The translations under genes were made by a program, and so were the position numbers. DNA of 64,000 nucleotides, from assembly GCF_022605725.1 (NCBI RefSeq), contig NC_065546.1, forward strand, positions 20,952,227-21,016,226, written 5' to 3'. Numbering within the stretch: the first letter of the stretch is position 1; each line of letters begins with the position of its first letter. This DNA is from Anthonomus grandis grandis. Its lineage: Eukaryota > Arthropoda > Insecta > Coleoptera > Curculionidae. This document shows positions 13,561-25,600 of this stretch, piece after piece. Below the pieces are notes generated by a model, which ran no database searches, was not told the DNA's origin, and saw nothing but the letters and a program-made list of their open reading frames with translations.

Positions 13561-13904
13561 CAAGATTAACACAGGAGAGTGATGCGTTACAGTAGTAATG
13601 TGTCATTGACAGTGTGAATTTAAAGAAATATCGATAAAAGAAATTGACTGAAATTATTAAAATAATTATTTAAATTAATGAGATATCAATGGAGCGTTAG
13701 TGAACATAAGAAATAGAAAAATAAAACGCTACAGCACAACCATACAAGTAGTTAGTTTATTTTTGTATTAGATCTGATATTACTGACCACATAAAATTTT
13801 TTTAGACTTATTTATGATATCATTGTGCTATATGAAAAATTACCTCCCCTATCCGCCTTCTTTCATTTGGACGACCACTTTTGGGTACTCTATATATATT
13901 TTAA

Positions 13905-15420
13905 TATAATTTTCATAGAAATACTGAACTCAGCCAAAGCAATACCTATTTTTAAAAAGGGGGACAGTAGCAAGATGGAAAACTATCGTCCGATCTCATT
14001 ATTACTAATTTTTTTAAAGATGTCTGAGAAGTACATTACTACCGAGTTGGTAAGGTTCTTTGAGGAAAATGATTTATTTACAACCTGCCAGTTTAGTTTT
14101 CCAAAAAACAAAAATATGATTGTGGCAATCCTGGACCTTGTTGCTCTTGTCATGGATTCTTTTAATAACTTAAATTTTAGCAGAGTCTTGTTCTTGAGTA
14201 AGGCAGTTGATTGTGTGCTCCATAGTGTTAGGTTGCGAAAACTTGCTAAGTATATTTTTGGTTCTGATAGTATTAGGTTTCTGGCTTCATCTTTGACAGA
14301 TAGAGGGACCTGCCCTCTACCTGTCAAAGATGAAGTGTGAGTGTGAATGGAGTATCATTAGCTTAAAGTAACATTATCATAGGATTAAATTACCCCAAGG
14401 CTTAGTTTTGGGCCCCATACTTTTTATAATCTATATAAATGACGTGCCTTTAATAGAACATATCGGTGAGTTCACACTTTTTGCTGATGACACAACTGTA
14501 GCGTGTGTAGCTGCCTGACTAAAGGGTGTGGAGCTGGGGATAGATATAGGGTCAAGTGTAACAGTGGCTTAACAGGAACCGTCTATACTTAAACGCAGAA
14601 AAATCAAATAAGGTCATTTTCAGTATGAGACAGTCGGAGATGGCCAGCACTTCCACAATTCCTTCCCTCTCCTCTAATGGCATGTGCACATTGACAAGAT
14701 TGCGGGAAACCTTCGAAGTGTTGTATATGTTTTTTGCTGTCTTTCTAGCGGCTCTTTATCCATTGCTCCAACAACAGACTATTTTGGAATCTTTATCCTG
14801 TTTCAATTTACGCCATTTTAGCATGGGGGCATACTTCTAGTGAAAAGCTGTTAGAATTCTAGGTAAACTGAGTTTTAGGGATGACTGTAGAAATTTTTTT
14901 CACCAATCTAGGCATACTTACCCTATCTTCTGTTTATATACATTATACTGTTATATACATCTGTTTATATACTTTCTAAAATCTGCTGTGGGTACACAGA
15001 AATAAATCACAATATAGATTGCATGGAGAAGTCCACGGCTACAAAATGCTGAATGTGAACAGACTAGTCTCCATATATCAACGCTTGACGAGGTGTCAGA
15101 GTGGTGTCGGGTTTTTGCCCATTAAGCTTTTTAATAACCTACCTGGCAGACTTATAGAACTACTCTTTTTGCAATTTAAATCCTAGTTCTCATTTCCAAA
15201 CTCATTTTAATCAGTAGATAAATCTTTCATTTCTTTTAAACATGGGTTTATATAGTGTATCTGTAGTTAAGGTTTTAATTTTAAGAAAATAATATTTTGA
15301 ACATATTATTGTATTACTTAATATTTTTAATGCATATTTATGATTATATATATAGTTTTGGTTTTGTTGTCTTGTGGAAATACTTTGTACGCTAGCATCA
15401 ATAAATGAATTTGAATTAAA
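13905..15420 (+). pseudogene. LINE (non-LTR) reverse transcriptase, 5'-truncated
   Basis: The RT starts at IPIFKKGDSSKMENYRPISLL (13940-14000), then fingers CQFSFPKNKN, a degraded motif A (VLFLSKAVDCVLHSV), motif B PQGLVLGPILFIIYINDVP near 14400 and an intact catalytic motif C, LFADDTTV, near 14480. Thumb and C-terminal pieces follow (DDCRNFF near 14880, FLPIKLFNNLPGRLIELL near 15110-15170). The 3' end is near 15420, after aataaatgaatttgaatta. The frame changes repeatedly. A 51-bp fold-back lies between two RT motifs (14285-14335). The clade is Jockey/CR1-like at best. Confidence 0.8.
14285..14335. repeat. 23-bp inverted repeat (fold-back) inside the LINE RT
   Basis: Arms 14285-14307 and 14313-14335 are reverse complements with one mismatch, around the loop acctg. 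On the protein side it sits between LTDR and VSVNGVSLA, which are normally almost adjacent in LINE RTs. Confidence 0.9.
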
Positions 15421-15769
15421 ATACAATATAAATTTAATAAAAAATATAAGTCGCTTCTCTTATTTTTTTTAGAAGAAATTCCACATGTGCATAAATAAGT
15501 CGCTAAAAATATTACAATTTAAAATAGTTTTAACAAAAACTTAATTTTGTTTAAAAACCGATTAAAAAAGTATTTTTTAATAAAAAAATCAGACAATTGG
15601 TTAGAAAATATTAATATTTTTTTTTAAAAACACGTTCTTTTTTTGCAAAATATTGTGCTTGCTGAAATCTTATCCAATACAGAACCCCAAATTCACGCAT
15701 ATTACTCACATAAAAATCCAATATCGCATCAACAATTAATACAGCCACCCCTGGCACAATAGACCACTT
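15421..15769. other. AT-rich spacer, no gene seen
   Basis: Poly-A/T-rich sequence between the LINE 3' end and the scratch promoter block. Nothing is recognisable. Confidence 0.5.
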
Positions 15770-16060
15770 ACCGACCCTCCGCCCTCCACGTCCCCACATC
15801 CCCCCGCAAAGAGCACATTATCGCAAAAAAAAAACACCCCTACCCCCTTGCGAAGAAGCAACCAGTGCCATGCAACACCCCGCACGCCTCCCCTTCACCC
15901 CTCCACGCTCCGGCAGCGCAACAGCGTTTGTGCCCAACTTTCAGTTCGCTCCCCTTTCCGCCCCCCCGTGCCAACCATCCCCTCTATATATAAAAGGGGA
16001 CGCGCGCCGAAGGGCGCACACAACCGAAACACGAGGGTTGGCGACACTTACTACTAATAC
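15770..16060 (+). promoter_or_regulatory. Probable scratch core promoter, C-rich with TATA box
   Basis: This is a sharply C-rich island in an AT-rich region. A TATATATAAAAG element at 15985-15996 predicts a start of transcription near 16015-16025. That leaves a 5' leader of about 390-400 nt before the scratch start codon at 16415, with no recognisable coding sequence in between. The strand and position fit the gene. A solo LTR promoter is an alternative, but I found no matching terminal repeats or target duplication. Confidence 0.6.
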
Positions 16061-16103
16061 TTTAGTTTAGTTCTCTTCGTTCGTTTTTCTCCATACTCAC
16101 GCT

Positions 16104-16115
16104 ATGTCTCTGTAA
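16104..16115 (+). other. Upstream ORF 1 in scratch leader
   Basis: ATG TCT CTG TAA, a three-codon upstream ORF. It counts only if transcription starts at the TATA box proposed here. Confidence 0.4.
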
Positions 16116-16344
16116 TCTGTCTCTATCCTTGTCTGTCTTAAGGTATCTCTATATCTATCCATTGCACCACCAAATATTTGATTGGCATACGGGGTCTGAA
16201 TATAAGTTTTAGTGTCACCACGTACGTCGCGACGCGTAACTTTAAAAAGAAACAAACTTTCAAAACTTTATAATAACTTTTTTTTGTTGGTTGTAATCCC
16301 TGTATTTTCTGAAAGTAGCCGTAAGGACTGTATTAATAAGAAAT

Positions 16345-16368
16345 ATGTCCACGCGGGAAGAAAACTAA
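16345..16368 (+). other. Upstream ORF 2 in scratch leader
   Basis: An ATG followed by six sense codons and TAA, ending 46 nt before the scratch ATG. It could permit re-initiation downstream. Confidence 0.4.
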
Positions 16369-16404
16369 GTGCGGTGCAGGAATAGTGAGGAAAATCAAAG
16401 CCCG

Positions 16405-16593
16405 ATGTCAAAAAATGCCTCGCTGTCTGATGGCGAAAAAATGGAAAAGTTACCCGTGGGCGGACAAGGAGGTAAAGGAGCAACAGGAGGAGGAAGAGGA
16501 AATAATCGACGTTGTGGGGGATTCTCAAGGGGCCTGTTGGGGACCGTCGAGCCCCACGGAGGGGGCTACCGCCCCATCGCCTCCACCTGGTAG
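16405..16593 (+). other. Overlapping upstream ORF across the scratch start
   Basis: ATG at 16405 has C at -3 (poor context) and opens a 62-codon frame that passes through the true start at 16415 in another phase. If scanned, it would lower translation of scratch. The product is Gly/Arg-rich and matches nothing I know. Confidence 0.4.
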
Positions 16594-16622
16594 TCCTAGT
16601 GGTACCACTATACTTTATAATG
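16415..16622 (+). CDS. scrt: scratch exon 1 (coding part): SNAG-like domain
   Basis: It encodes residues 1-69 plus the first base of codon 70. The start at 16415 has A at -3 and is the only ATG that gives the SNAG motif at the N-terminus. The E-rich run at residues 25-30 and the PTEG/PSPPPGSPSG stretch are low complexity. The donor is G|GTAAG at 16623. An overlapping ATG at 16405 opens a +1-frame ORF to 16593. Confidence 0.9.
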
Positions 16623-19600
16623 GTAAGCTTAATATTTAGTGAAACAAATTTAAGATATAGGCAATTTAATAAGTTATAAGAAATTTTATGAATAATCACG
16701 TCTCCTTAATTACCCTTAAATAAAAAAAGTGTTACTTATAGAAGTAATTTTTGTGGATAAATATTAAATTATTTTAATTGAGGAAAATTAAAAAAAACCA
16801 AAATAATAATAATAAACATAATTGAAAAACAAATATTTAAATAAGCTTAAATATTAAAAACACTAATATTTAAATACTTTAAGTACTATTTTATTTTTTT
16901 AATTTGGTTCAATTTTAGATTTTTTATATGTTAAAATACTTTAAGCATTTTTAAATAAAATACATTTAAAAAAGCAATTTTATTGATATTAGATGTTGAC
17001 TATCGAACTGTTTGACAAAAGCATAATTTTTTTAATAAAATTTATTTAAGTAAAAAAATGTATAGATATATCCATCTTGTATTAATAAATAAAATAAATT
17101 TTCATAAAAATTCTTTAGATTCAAAATTAAAAGTTATATATCGGAAAATATTCAAAACTAATTTAACATAACTTGTATTTTTTGCGACTATGGTTTACAA
17201 ATAAATATTATTAATTTATAAATATTTTCTTATCTTCAAAATATCCACATAAACCACATTAATAAATGATATTTGGTAGTATATTTAGAAATTGTTGAAT
17301 TAAAAAAGCAAACAGAAATACATATTTTTGTACAATTGCAGTATTATGTGACATTATAAGAGTCCTATAGAATTTTTTTTTTGTATTATGAAATTAAATA
17401 TATATTTTCTAAAAATATTTTTACTCTTAGAATGTGACCTAAACATATAAGTTGTCAAAATGTAATTAAGCCTGTTTTTCTTTTATTATTATGAAATTAT
17501 AAATAAATAATATGTGAGAAGGCGACTTTGTTTCAAAAGTTATCTCAATTGTCTTGCTAATAAAAATCATTAAATCAACAGGCATTTTCTTGACTAAAAT
17601 ATTTTTAGTTCTTGCAAATATTTAAGGGAAATTTGTAACATTGGATAATAATGTGATTTCTGTTTAAAAATATAAATTTATTGTATTTTTCAATATTCGA
17701 ACAATACTGTTGAAAAGAGATTTTACATTTATCCATACATAATTTCCGCATATGTATTTTTCGAATATTCTGGATACATTTACATTATAATATCTGATTA
17801 TAGACTTTTAGACGGAAGTATTTCCGAAAATGATTTAACTATTAGAATGAAATTGGACATTTAACATATATTATTTTCGTTTTATTGATTTTTATTTAAA
17901 AGCTGTCCTTTTGAATGAAATGTTATTAATAGTTTAATCGTTTGCAGATTTTACTAAGGCATTTAATACTTTTTTTTTCTATTTAGTTTTTTTATCTAAA
18001 TACACTCAAATAATTTAGACTAGGCTCTTTTTAAATTTACATATTTTATATATATCAATAAAACAAAATAAATTATTTTATGTGCTAATAGTAAACAGAA
18101 TTATATAAGAAAATTTTCCAAGAGAATCGCCCAATCTGCAATTCGCAAAATCCGCTTCCAAATCGAATTTTTTAATATTTTGAAAACACTTTAATAACAT
18201 AGGATAACCTTTTAGAGATATACAATAAATACAGACATAAACAAAAAATAATTACAATAAAAATTCATTTAAGGTAAGCAGTTTTAATTATAAATTGATA
18301 TTTAAGTCAAATTAAAAAGTATATTTTATGTTTAAAATTTCCTAGTCAAGAAAATAACTCCTCAAAGAATTACAAGTAAAAAAAAGATAAAAACTGTATG
18401 AGATTTTCCTTAATATTATTTCGGTTAAAAGTTTAGCTTCCTATAAATACGGTGTATCAATAGACCGGGCAAAATGTCAAAAGTTTCACCCTACATCCCA
18501 CGGATTATATTGCATTATTAACTAAATATAAAGGACAGTGACAACCCATAGTAAAATATTAACATGTTATAGGTCATAATATAATTTTCAGTAAAATTTT
18601 TTGTATAATTTTTCTTAAAAAAAGGTACAAATTAAAAAAAATAAAACGTTTAATTATTTAATTAATGTATATATTCATACACGATAAAATTAAATTAATA
18701 AGCGTAGAACATTATATGCGGCTATTATGCCTTAGGCAAAAATTTAGTTGTGATTTAAAGTAAATCTAATAGATTGGCTTAAAATAACCGGATTTTTAAT
18801 TAAGTGCTTTCTATTTACATACTTCTTGTAAGGATAATTATAGTCTATTTTCAAGCTAAATAAAAATAAGTTAAATGGAATCTTAATTAAATAATATTTT
18901 TTGATGGTTCAGTACTTTTGTAACAACGATTATATTTTAAAAGTCTATTAAAATAAATAAATAAAAAATAAACATTTATTATTCTAGACTCCATTTTTTG
19001 TACAGCACAGTTGTGTTATACATACGCGTGTCACCTATTGTAAAAATGTTTAATACTAGTATATAATGAATAAAATTCATTATGGCAAATGAGGTTCTAA
19101 CTGAAAGGTCAAATCTCAAAAATATCCCATTTTCTGTCTTTGGGGGCTAAATGGGGAACGAGGGGAATATTTTTATGACCCAAAATAGTTATTACCCACA
19201 AATAAAAGGTGCATAGAAAAACATCCTTGATTTTTGTGGCTTCAGTGTACTTTTAAAAATTTTAAGGTATCCTTATATCATAGACCACTTTCTGCTTGTT
19301 CTACGTGAATCGCAGAATGAAGGAGATATATTTTAGGTGGTATTATAACATCTGAATATCCAACGCCTTTACGAAGTTCTTTTTCAAATAACTAATGGTC
19401 ATAAAAATCATGACAAAAAAATTTGCGAAATCCAAGTTAGCCAAATGTTAAGAAATTAAATTAATATCAAAGTTACTAGAACATCTATAGTTTCGGTTTT
19501 TCTTATTAACATATACATCTAAATGGAAAGAAAATTAATATCTCAGAAAGTTTTTTTTTGAGGAATTCTTTTTTGTCAGGATTATTATTCTTGTTAAGGT

Positions 19601-22600
19601 AACTTAAAGTAAATAGTATATAGATGTTTTATATTAAAATTTGGCTTACTTCCGTTTGGTCACTGCTTTATAAAGTATAAAGTATACATCCAATTAATAT
19701 AAATTAATATCCAATATAATACATAACAGTGGATATAACTTCATATCTATTTAATTTTAATTTAGCACACAAACCGCAAAACCTGTTGAATGAAAAACAC
19801 TTTCTTTGCGTCAAAAAAATAAATAAAAACAAGTTCAACCAGTCGATTCAGCAAAAACTCTATTCAGTATTTTTATCCTCCTTTGCCCAAATTCGAGCTT
19901 ACAAGGTTTCCTTAAAATTGAGTTATTCGCGCAAACATCCTCAAATATAAAAATATTCAGCAGCCGCCCTTGTTTTTCCTTTCAAAACTTTTTCGAGGGT
20001 TTTATTTTCTTAAGCGCGTGAAGGGTACGTTTCGTGTACACATATGAATGTGCCTTCAGGATTTCGCCGGATAACGAATGCCGAAAAAAAACTTGAAGTA
20101 AGTGGAAAAATATGAAAATAAGTTTTGTTGCTTTGAGAAGATTTTCGTTCTGTTTTATTTTTATAAATAAAAAACAAGTTTCGTGTCTATCCTACACGCT
20201 CCTTTATTTCTATCTGTTATAAGTTTCGATCTATTTGTTATCGTTTTGTTCTAAGGATTTAGTTATCACTGTACTTTATACGATATGTTGCTTTAAATCC
20301 AGCTAAATTACAAAAATATTAAAAGATTTCCCATAAAAAATATACATACCTCGCGTAAAATTTTAAACGAGAAACCGTAAAACTCGACGAAGAGGCGCGC
20401 ATAATTCACGAAACTTTTGAATTCGGCGCTTCCTCGGAGCGATTTCATCAATAATAAAACCAAAGCCTCAGGAAACGATGCCCTCAGGGGCCGTTATATG
20501 AAAAGAACTGTTGCGCCTACTTGAAAAGTTATGAGTCTCTTGGTCCCGTTGGATGTACGGCAGAAGCAAGGATGTTTGCTCTTTTTTGTACCGGATATTA
20601 GTTCGGTTGTAAACTGGATAAAAAGAAGCACCGTTTTTAAAACAAGTCGATAAATCATTGCCATGAAAGGCAAAAACCGACTTAGACCCCAACATGTTTT
20701 ATTAATGATTTTTAGTTATTCTTAAGGTAGTGATTTAACTAAATATCCCAGTAGCTATTGCATTATTTGCTAATGCCGCAGAGTGGCAAAATGATGGAAA
20801 AAATGAAGCAAGCTGATATTTTTATATTTTATTATAATGCGTACTACCAATATAATCTAGACGCAGACTTTAAAATAAAATTTGATGAATTGCCTAAAAT
20901 TGCAAACATGCTAAGATGCTCACATCGTGCAAATTATATTTCAGGATTGATATTTTACGTATTTCCAAATCGTGGGAAATCTAAAGTGCCAAAACATCTA
21001 TAATACTGGCGCATTATAAAGAGTAGATAATTATATATCCATCCTCTATAAATAGTTAATAGTAATTTTGAAATTAATTATAGAAAAACGATGAAAAGTT
21101 ATAATTTTTAATATAATTTTTTAATTTTTTAATATAATTGAGTAAGCTACGTCAGATAATATTAATTATAAATAATATTTAACAATTATAACAGCTTTAA
21201 TATTATTGTGTTGGAGGAAAGCTCTGCACTGAAGGGAAAACTGTCTAACAACTTCTGGAGTCTTTTTAAAAATTATTTATAAAAAAGTTTATATCTGTCT
21301 TTCCAAAACAAATAAAGAAAACAAAAATATCAAAAATGTTATTAAAAAACAAGCTTCTTAATAGTAAAATTAGAAGCAGGTTTTCAGACTTAAACTTAAG
21401 TCAAGTCAAACATTATATCATTTTGTCAAATGTTGATGTAGGCAATGAATTTCTAATCCAAAACAAACTACATGGAGGCAGAAGGTGCTTTTGGTAAGGA
21501 CCTCTAAGCTCTCTAAAATCTTAAATAAAATATTAGTTCGATACCTATTAAGAATATATTTAAGGCAACAAAATCATTTTAAATTTTTATCGCAGAATTG
21601 CACTTTTGTTTTTGCAAAAGTGTACCAATTGTTTGACCAGCAGTGTCTTTGGCACGTCTGCCAGTCGTTGTAAGTAGAAATTAAGAGATGTTTAAAAAAA
21701 AAAGAATTAGCGTTATTGAAGTGACGTCAATATAACAATATTTTCTACGAATAAACTATCAAATAGTCAAGGAAAATCAATTTCTATGAGAAAGGTTATT
21801 GAGACGGGTAGTTCTATCGAACCACCTAAATACTTTAATTTTAGACAGGGGAGAATAAAATGTTTTGCTTTTCATTAAACAAATCGATTTAGTAGAAGGG
21901 CTGAAGAGCGGCATCTTGTGCTATACGGCAAACTTTCCGGGCTAAATATTAATTAGTGTAATTAATTATTCAATAATTAAAAATTGGTTATACCAGGATA
22001 CATCGATAAAATATAAATATGAATTGATGACTGTATTGTAAAAGACATCACGAATATGAATCTTACTTAATTCGCTACGGACCGTTAATGATACTTTTTA
22101 ACAACAAATGGCATGGAGGTAACAAGATCAGTACAAAAATTGTCACTGTTTTATCAGATGGGCGGATGACTGGCAAATTTCCAACTCTCCTTGTCGCATT
22201 GCGCCTTGATATGATTTCTTCGACTTTGACCTCTAATTTATTCAATGTGATATATGTGTCAATGTTGATTGTACTTCAGCAAATCCGAATATGTATAAAA
22301 CATTAATTTTTCAAAATTTTTCAAAGTCCATAGTGTCATAAATTACACCAGTAAGCGTATACTAGCCTTTTTTACTAGAATTTCTTATGTGAGTGGTAAA
22401 AATATTGGCCGGAGATTTGTAATTATAAAAAATTCCAATACAATTATATTTTAAAATTTGTTTCAATTTAATATTTATTTGTCCACGGTTAACAACAAAT
22501 TTATGTATGAAAAAAACTATACAAAAAACGGATGCAATTGATTTTACGATCTACAATTTGCTATAGATACTTAGCATATTTTTGATAAAGTATTATTTTA

Positions 22601-25600
22601 TTAAGTTTTGTGTTGAAACAATTGGCGATAGTAAATTAATTGAAAATTATCATAGATTTTTAAAAATGATATATTTCGGTTGTAAAATAAATTGCTTTAC
22701 AGTCAGAACTATATTTCTACCTGTTTTCATTTTGTTTATCTTGAAAAGCGAAATTTTCGTCGGAACCAGATAAAGATTTTGATGTAGCTGTAGAGCTGTC
22801 AGAGATTGATGGCAGTGGCTATAACAAAGGATATGGTGACTATATATATCTTTATGATTGTGCAGTACAAATTTTTTAATAGTCATTACTAAATCTTTAT
22901 ATTTTTATATATTTGGCAAAGCTCCAACATAAGTCGTTAAACTTAAATATTTTAAAAACATGGTTACCTTTTCCGTAAGGTCTTTAGTGAACAGATTATT
23001 GCATTTATTGATAACAATAGTATCACTTAACCTGCTTCATTACCCGGCAAACCTGTTGCACAAGCTTGACTAGTCTCTGAGATACATTATTCATTCTTCA
23101 TCAGAAGAGTTATGTTTTTTGATTTTTCATGCTTTAGATGTTTATAAAGTAATTGGAATTTAAATCTCATATATGTATATGTACCTTTAGCAACCATATA
23201 GTTTATTGCAGTTTATAATTCATACAAACTAAACTACATTATTTTTAAACAAATTGTAAGCAAATTTTCAGTAAACAGAAGGCATACGCAAGCAATAGCA
23301 ATATCTTATTTGCAGCACTATTTATTATGGTGATTACATTAATGGAATTTGAGAAATATGTATATCAATAAGAGGCCCCTAAAAATGAGCTACTTCATTT
23401 AAAGAGGTTTGAGAGTTACTTAAAGAAAAACCACAGTTGAAGTTCGTATTTCTGCAGATTCAACCCGCTTAAAAAATTTTTTTCTTTCAGGAGACAGAAC
23501 TAAAGCTTTAGATTTTAAGATGTTTATTCAGGAAACGGTTGGATTAGGAACTTTGTTATTTTATGTTATAGTTACTTCGGTTAACCCTACATGATAATAT
23601 TTAAAAGCGTTTAGTAACACTTCTACATAATTGTATTGAAAGTAAAATACATCAATCAACATTACCAAATATATCACATTAAATAAATTTACGTATAAGT
23701 CGAAGAAATCATATCCATGTAACAATGCGGAAACGTGGCAGCCATCTGGCTGTCTGATAAAATAGTGGCAAGTTTTTCATTGGCTTTGTTGATCCCTAGC
23801 AACTCCACGCCTTTTGTTGTTAAAAAGTGTTAGTAACAATCCCCCATATTGAAGTCTCATACTGATACGCCATGTAGCAAATTTTAGTTTAAATGAACCT
23901 CTTGGTTGGACTACTGGTTAACAAGTCGTAAGATTTGGTCGTGCTGTCTTATACTTTTAGATTTGTTTACCTAATTTTTTGGCGGTACTGTACGTATACT
24001 GGTACAACCAATTTTCAATTATTCAATAAAGAATTACACTACCTTGGTCAACATTATACCCGGCAAGTTTTGTTGACTAATTGATGTTTTATTAATATTT
24101 ATTTGTTTAATGAACTTGACAACAAAAAATATATTTTTAGGTTACAAACCTTTTACTCATTTGAACTTTCAGATTTAAATCTAAAAAATTATATTTTTTC
24201 AATAATATAATATATGTATATATATAATAATATATATGATAACCTCGCCTATTTTATCTCTCTAAATCTGTAGCTTGTCGACTTTTATTAAATATTCGGG
24301 ACTTAGTTTCCGAACTCAAAGCGTTCTTCTAACAGCCAAGAAATTCGAAAGGTATTTTTATTCTTTATATAAAACCAAATCCGCTTTTATTCTTATCCAA
24401 CCTTGCTCTCTTTCCTTATTGGAGCCCCACAAGTTCGGGGAAGCAATAGCTGTTGTACCTGAACGAAACGCACGCGGTAAATCCTCGTTTCTCGCCCTTT
24501 TTAATTAAATTGAACAGATTAAGAGACGACAGCTGGCAGCACACGAGCCCGACACACACCCAGTCAGTGGGGTGACGGAATATCAACCACCTTGTCTATT
24601 TTAACCCTCCCTCCCAGTATCCTCAACCCAGTTCAACTTTTGGAATATATTATGATAATAAAATGGGTCAGACTAAAATCGAATAGAGTTTGAAAGGTGT
24701 TTTAATATTTAAATGTTGAAAAAGTAATGACTGTTAAGCTAAACATTTTTTATTTGAATCTTTGATTTTCATAACAATCACCCAATAACTAAAACAAGTG
24801 CCACTATTTACTTTCCTTATATCTTAAACAGTTTCAATAATCGAATTTGAAAATATGAAATAAAATGCTAGTTTATCCAAAAATTTAGACAAAAATTGAT
24901 TGAGACTTCAGCTTACATTCTAAATATTAGAAATAAAAATAAGTTACCTTGTGAAGAACTTCGCCTTCTTGTGAAAAAAAATCGCCAAAACATTGAGAAT
25001 ATAATTATTAACTTATAAAATCTTATACTAAAATAAAAATAATTTGGTACTACTAACAGTAATACCAGTGATACCACTGCCAACATTAAAAGATGGGAAT
25101 ATGCAGATGGAAAACAGCAAGAATAAAAAAATAAACAATTTCAATACCGTACTTCTAAAGGGGAAGTAGGAGGCATTTTCTTAAAGAAAATCAAAATCTG
25201 GAATCATTTTCAGATGAAAAGAAAACAGAAATAAGAAGGAATTTGAAGCAATAATAATTGCATTTGAACTATTGACTTACAAAGAAACAGGTACTATTAT
25301 AAATAAAAATTAAATTTTAGTAACGTTTCAACAAAATCCAATCTTTAAAAGAATATGAAATGATGAAATTTTCCAAATATGTCATATTCTAATATAATCT
25401 TCTTCCATCTTAAAATTTTATAGATAACCAGTAAGAGGAGAATTTTTTAAACTCTAAAGCCATCTAATTGGAGAAATGTTAGTCTCATGTACATATTTTA
25501 CTAGTTTTGACTCTGTATATATTAATTTTATATCGAAGTGTAAGAAATATCCTTATAATGCCATCTTTAATGGTTATTGAATTAAATTCAAATAAAACAA

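Noticed and set aside
13983..14327. 114-codon minus-strand ORF
   Set aside because: Antisense shadow of the LINE RT; the end resembling the sense protein comes from the fold-back at 14285-14335.
15848..16070. Two overlapping + strand ORFs in the C-rich island (Pro/Arg-rich)
   Set aside because: They straddle the TATA box and start upstream of the predicted transcription start; composition is explained by the promoter.
16268..16699. 143-codon minus-strand ORF opposite scratch exon 1
   Set aside because: Shadow of the exon and of the G-rich leader; no domain.
20758..21003. 81-codon + strand ORF in scratch intron 1
   Set aside because: A/T-driven amino-acid composition, no domain, no splice sites of note.
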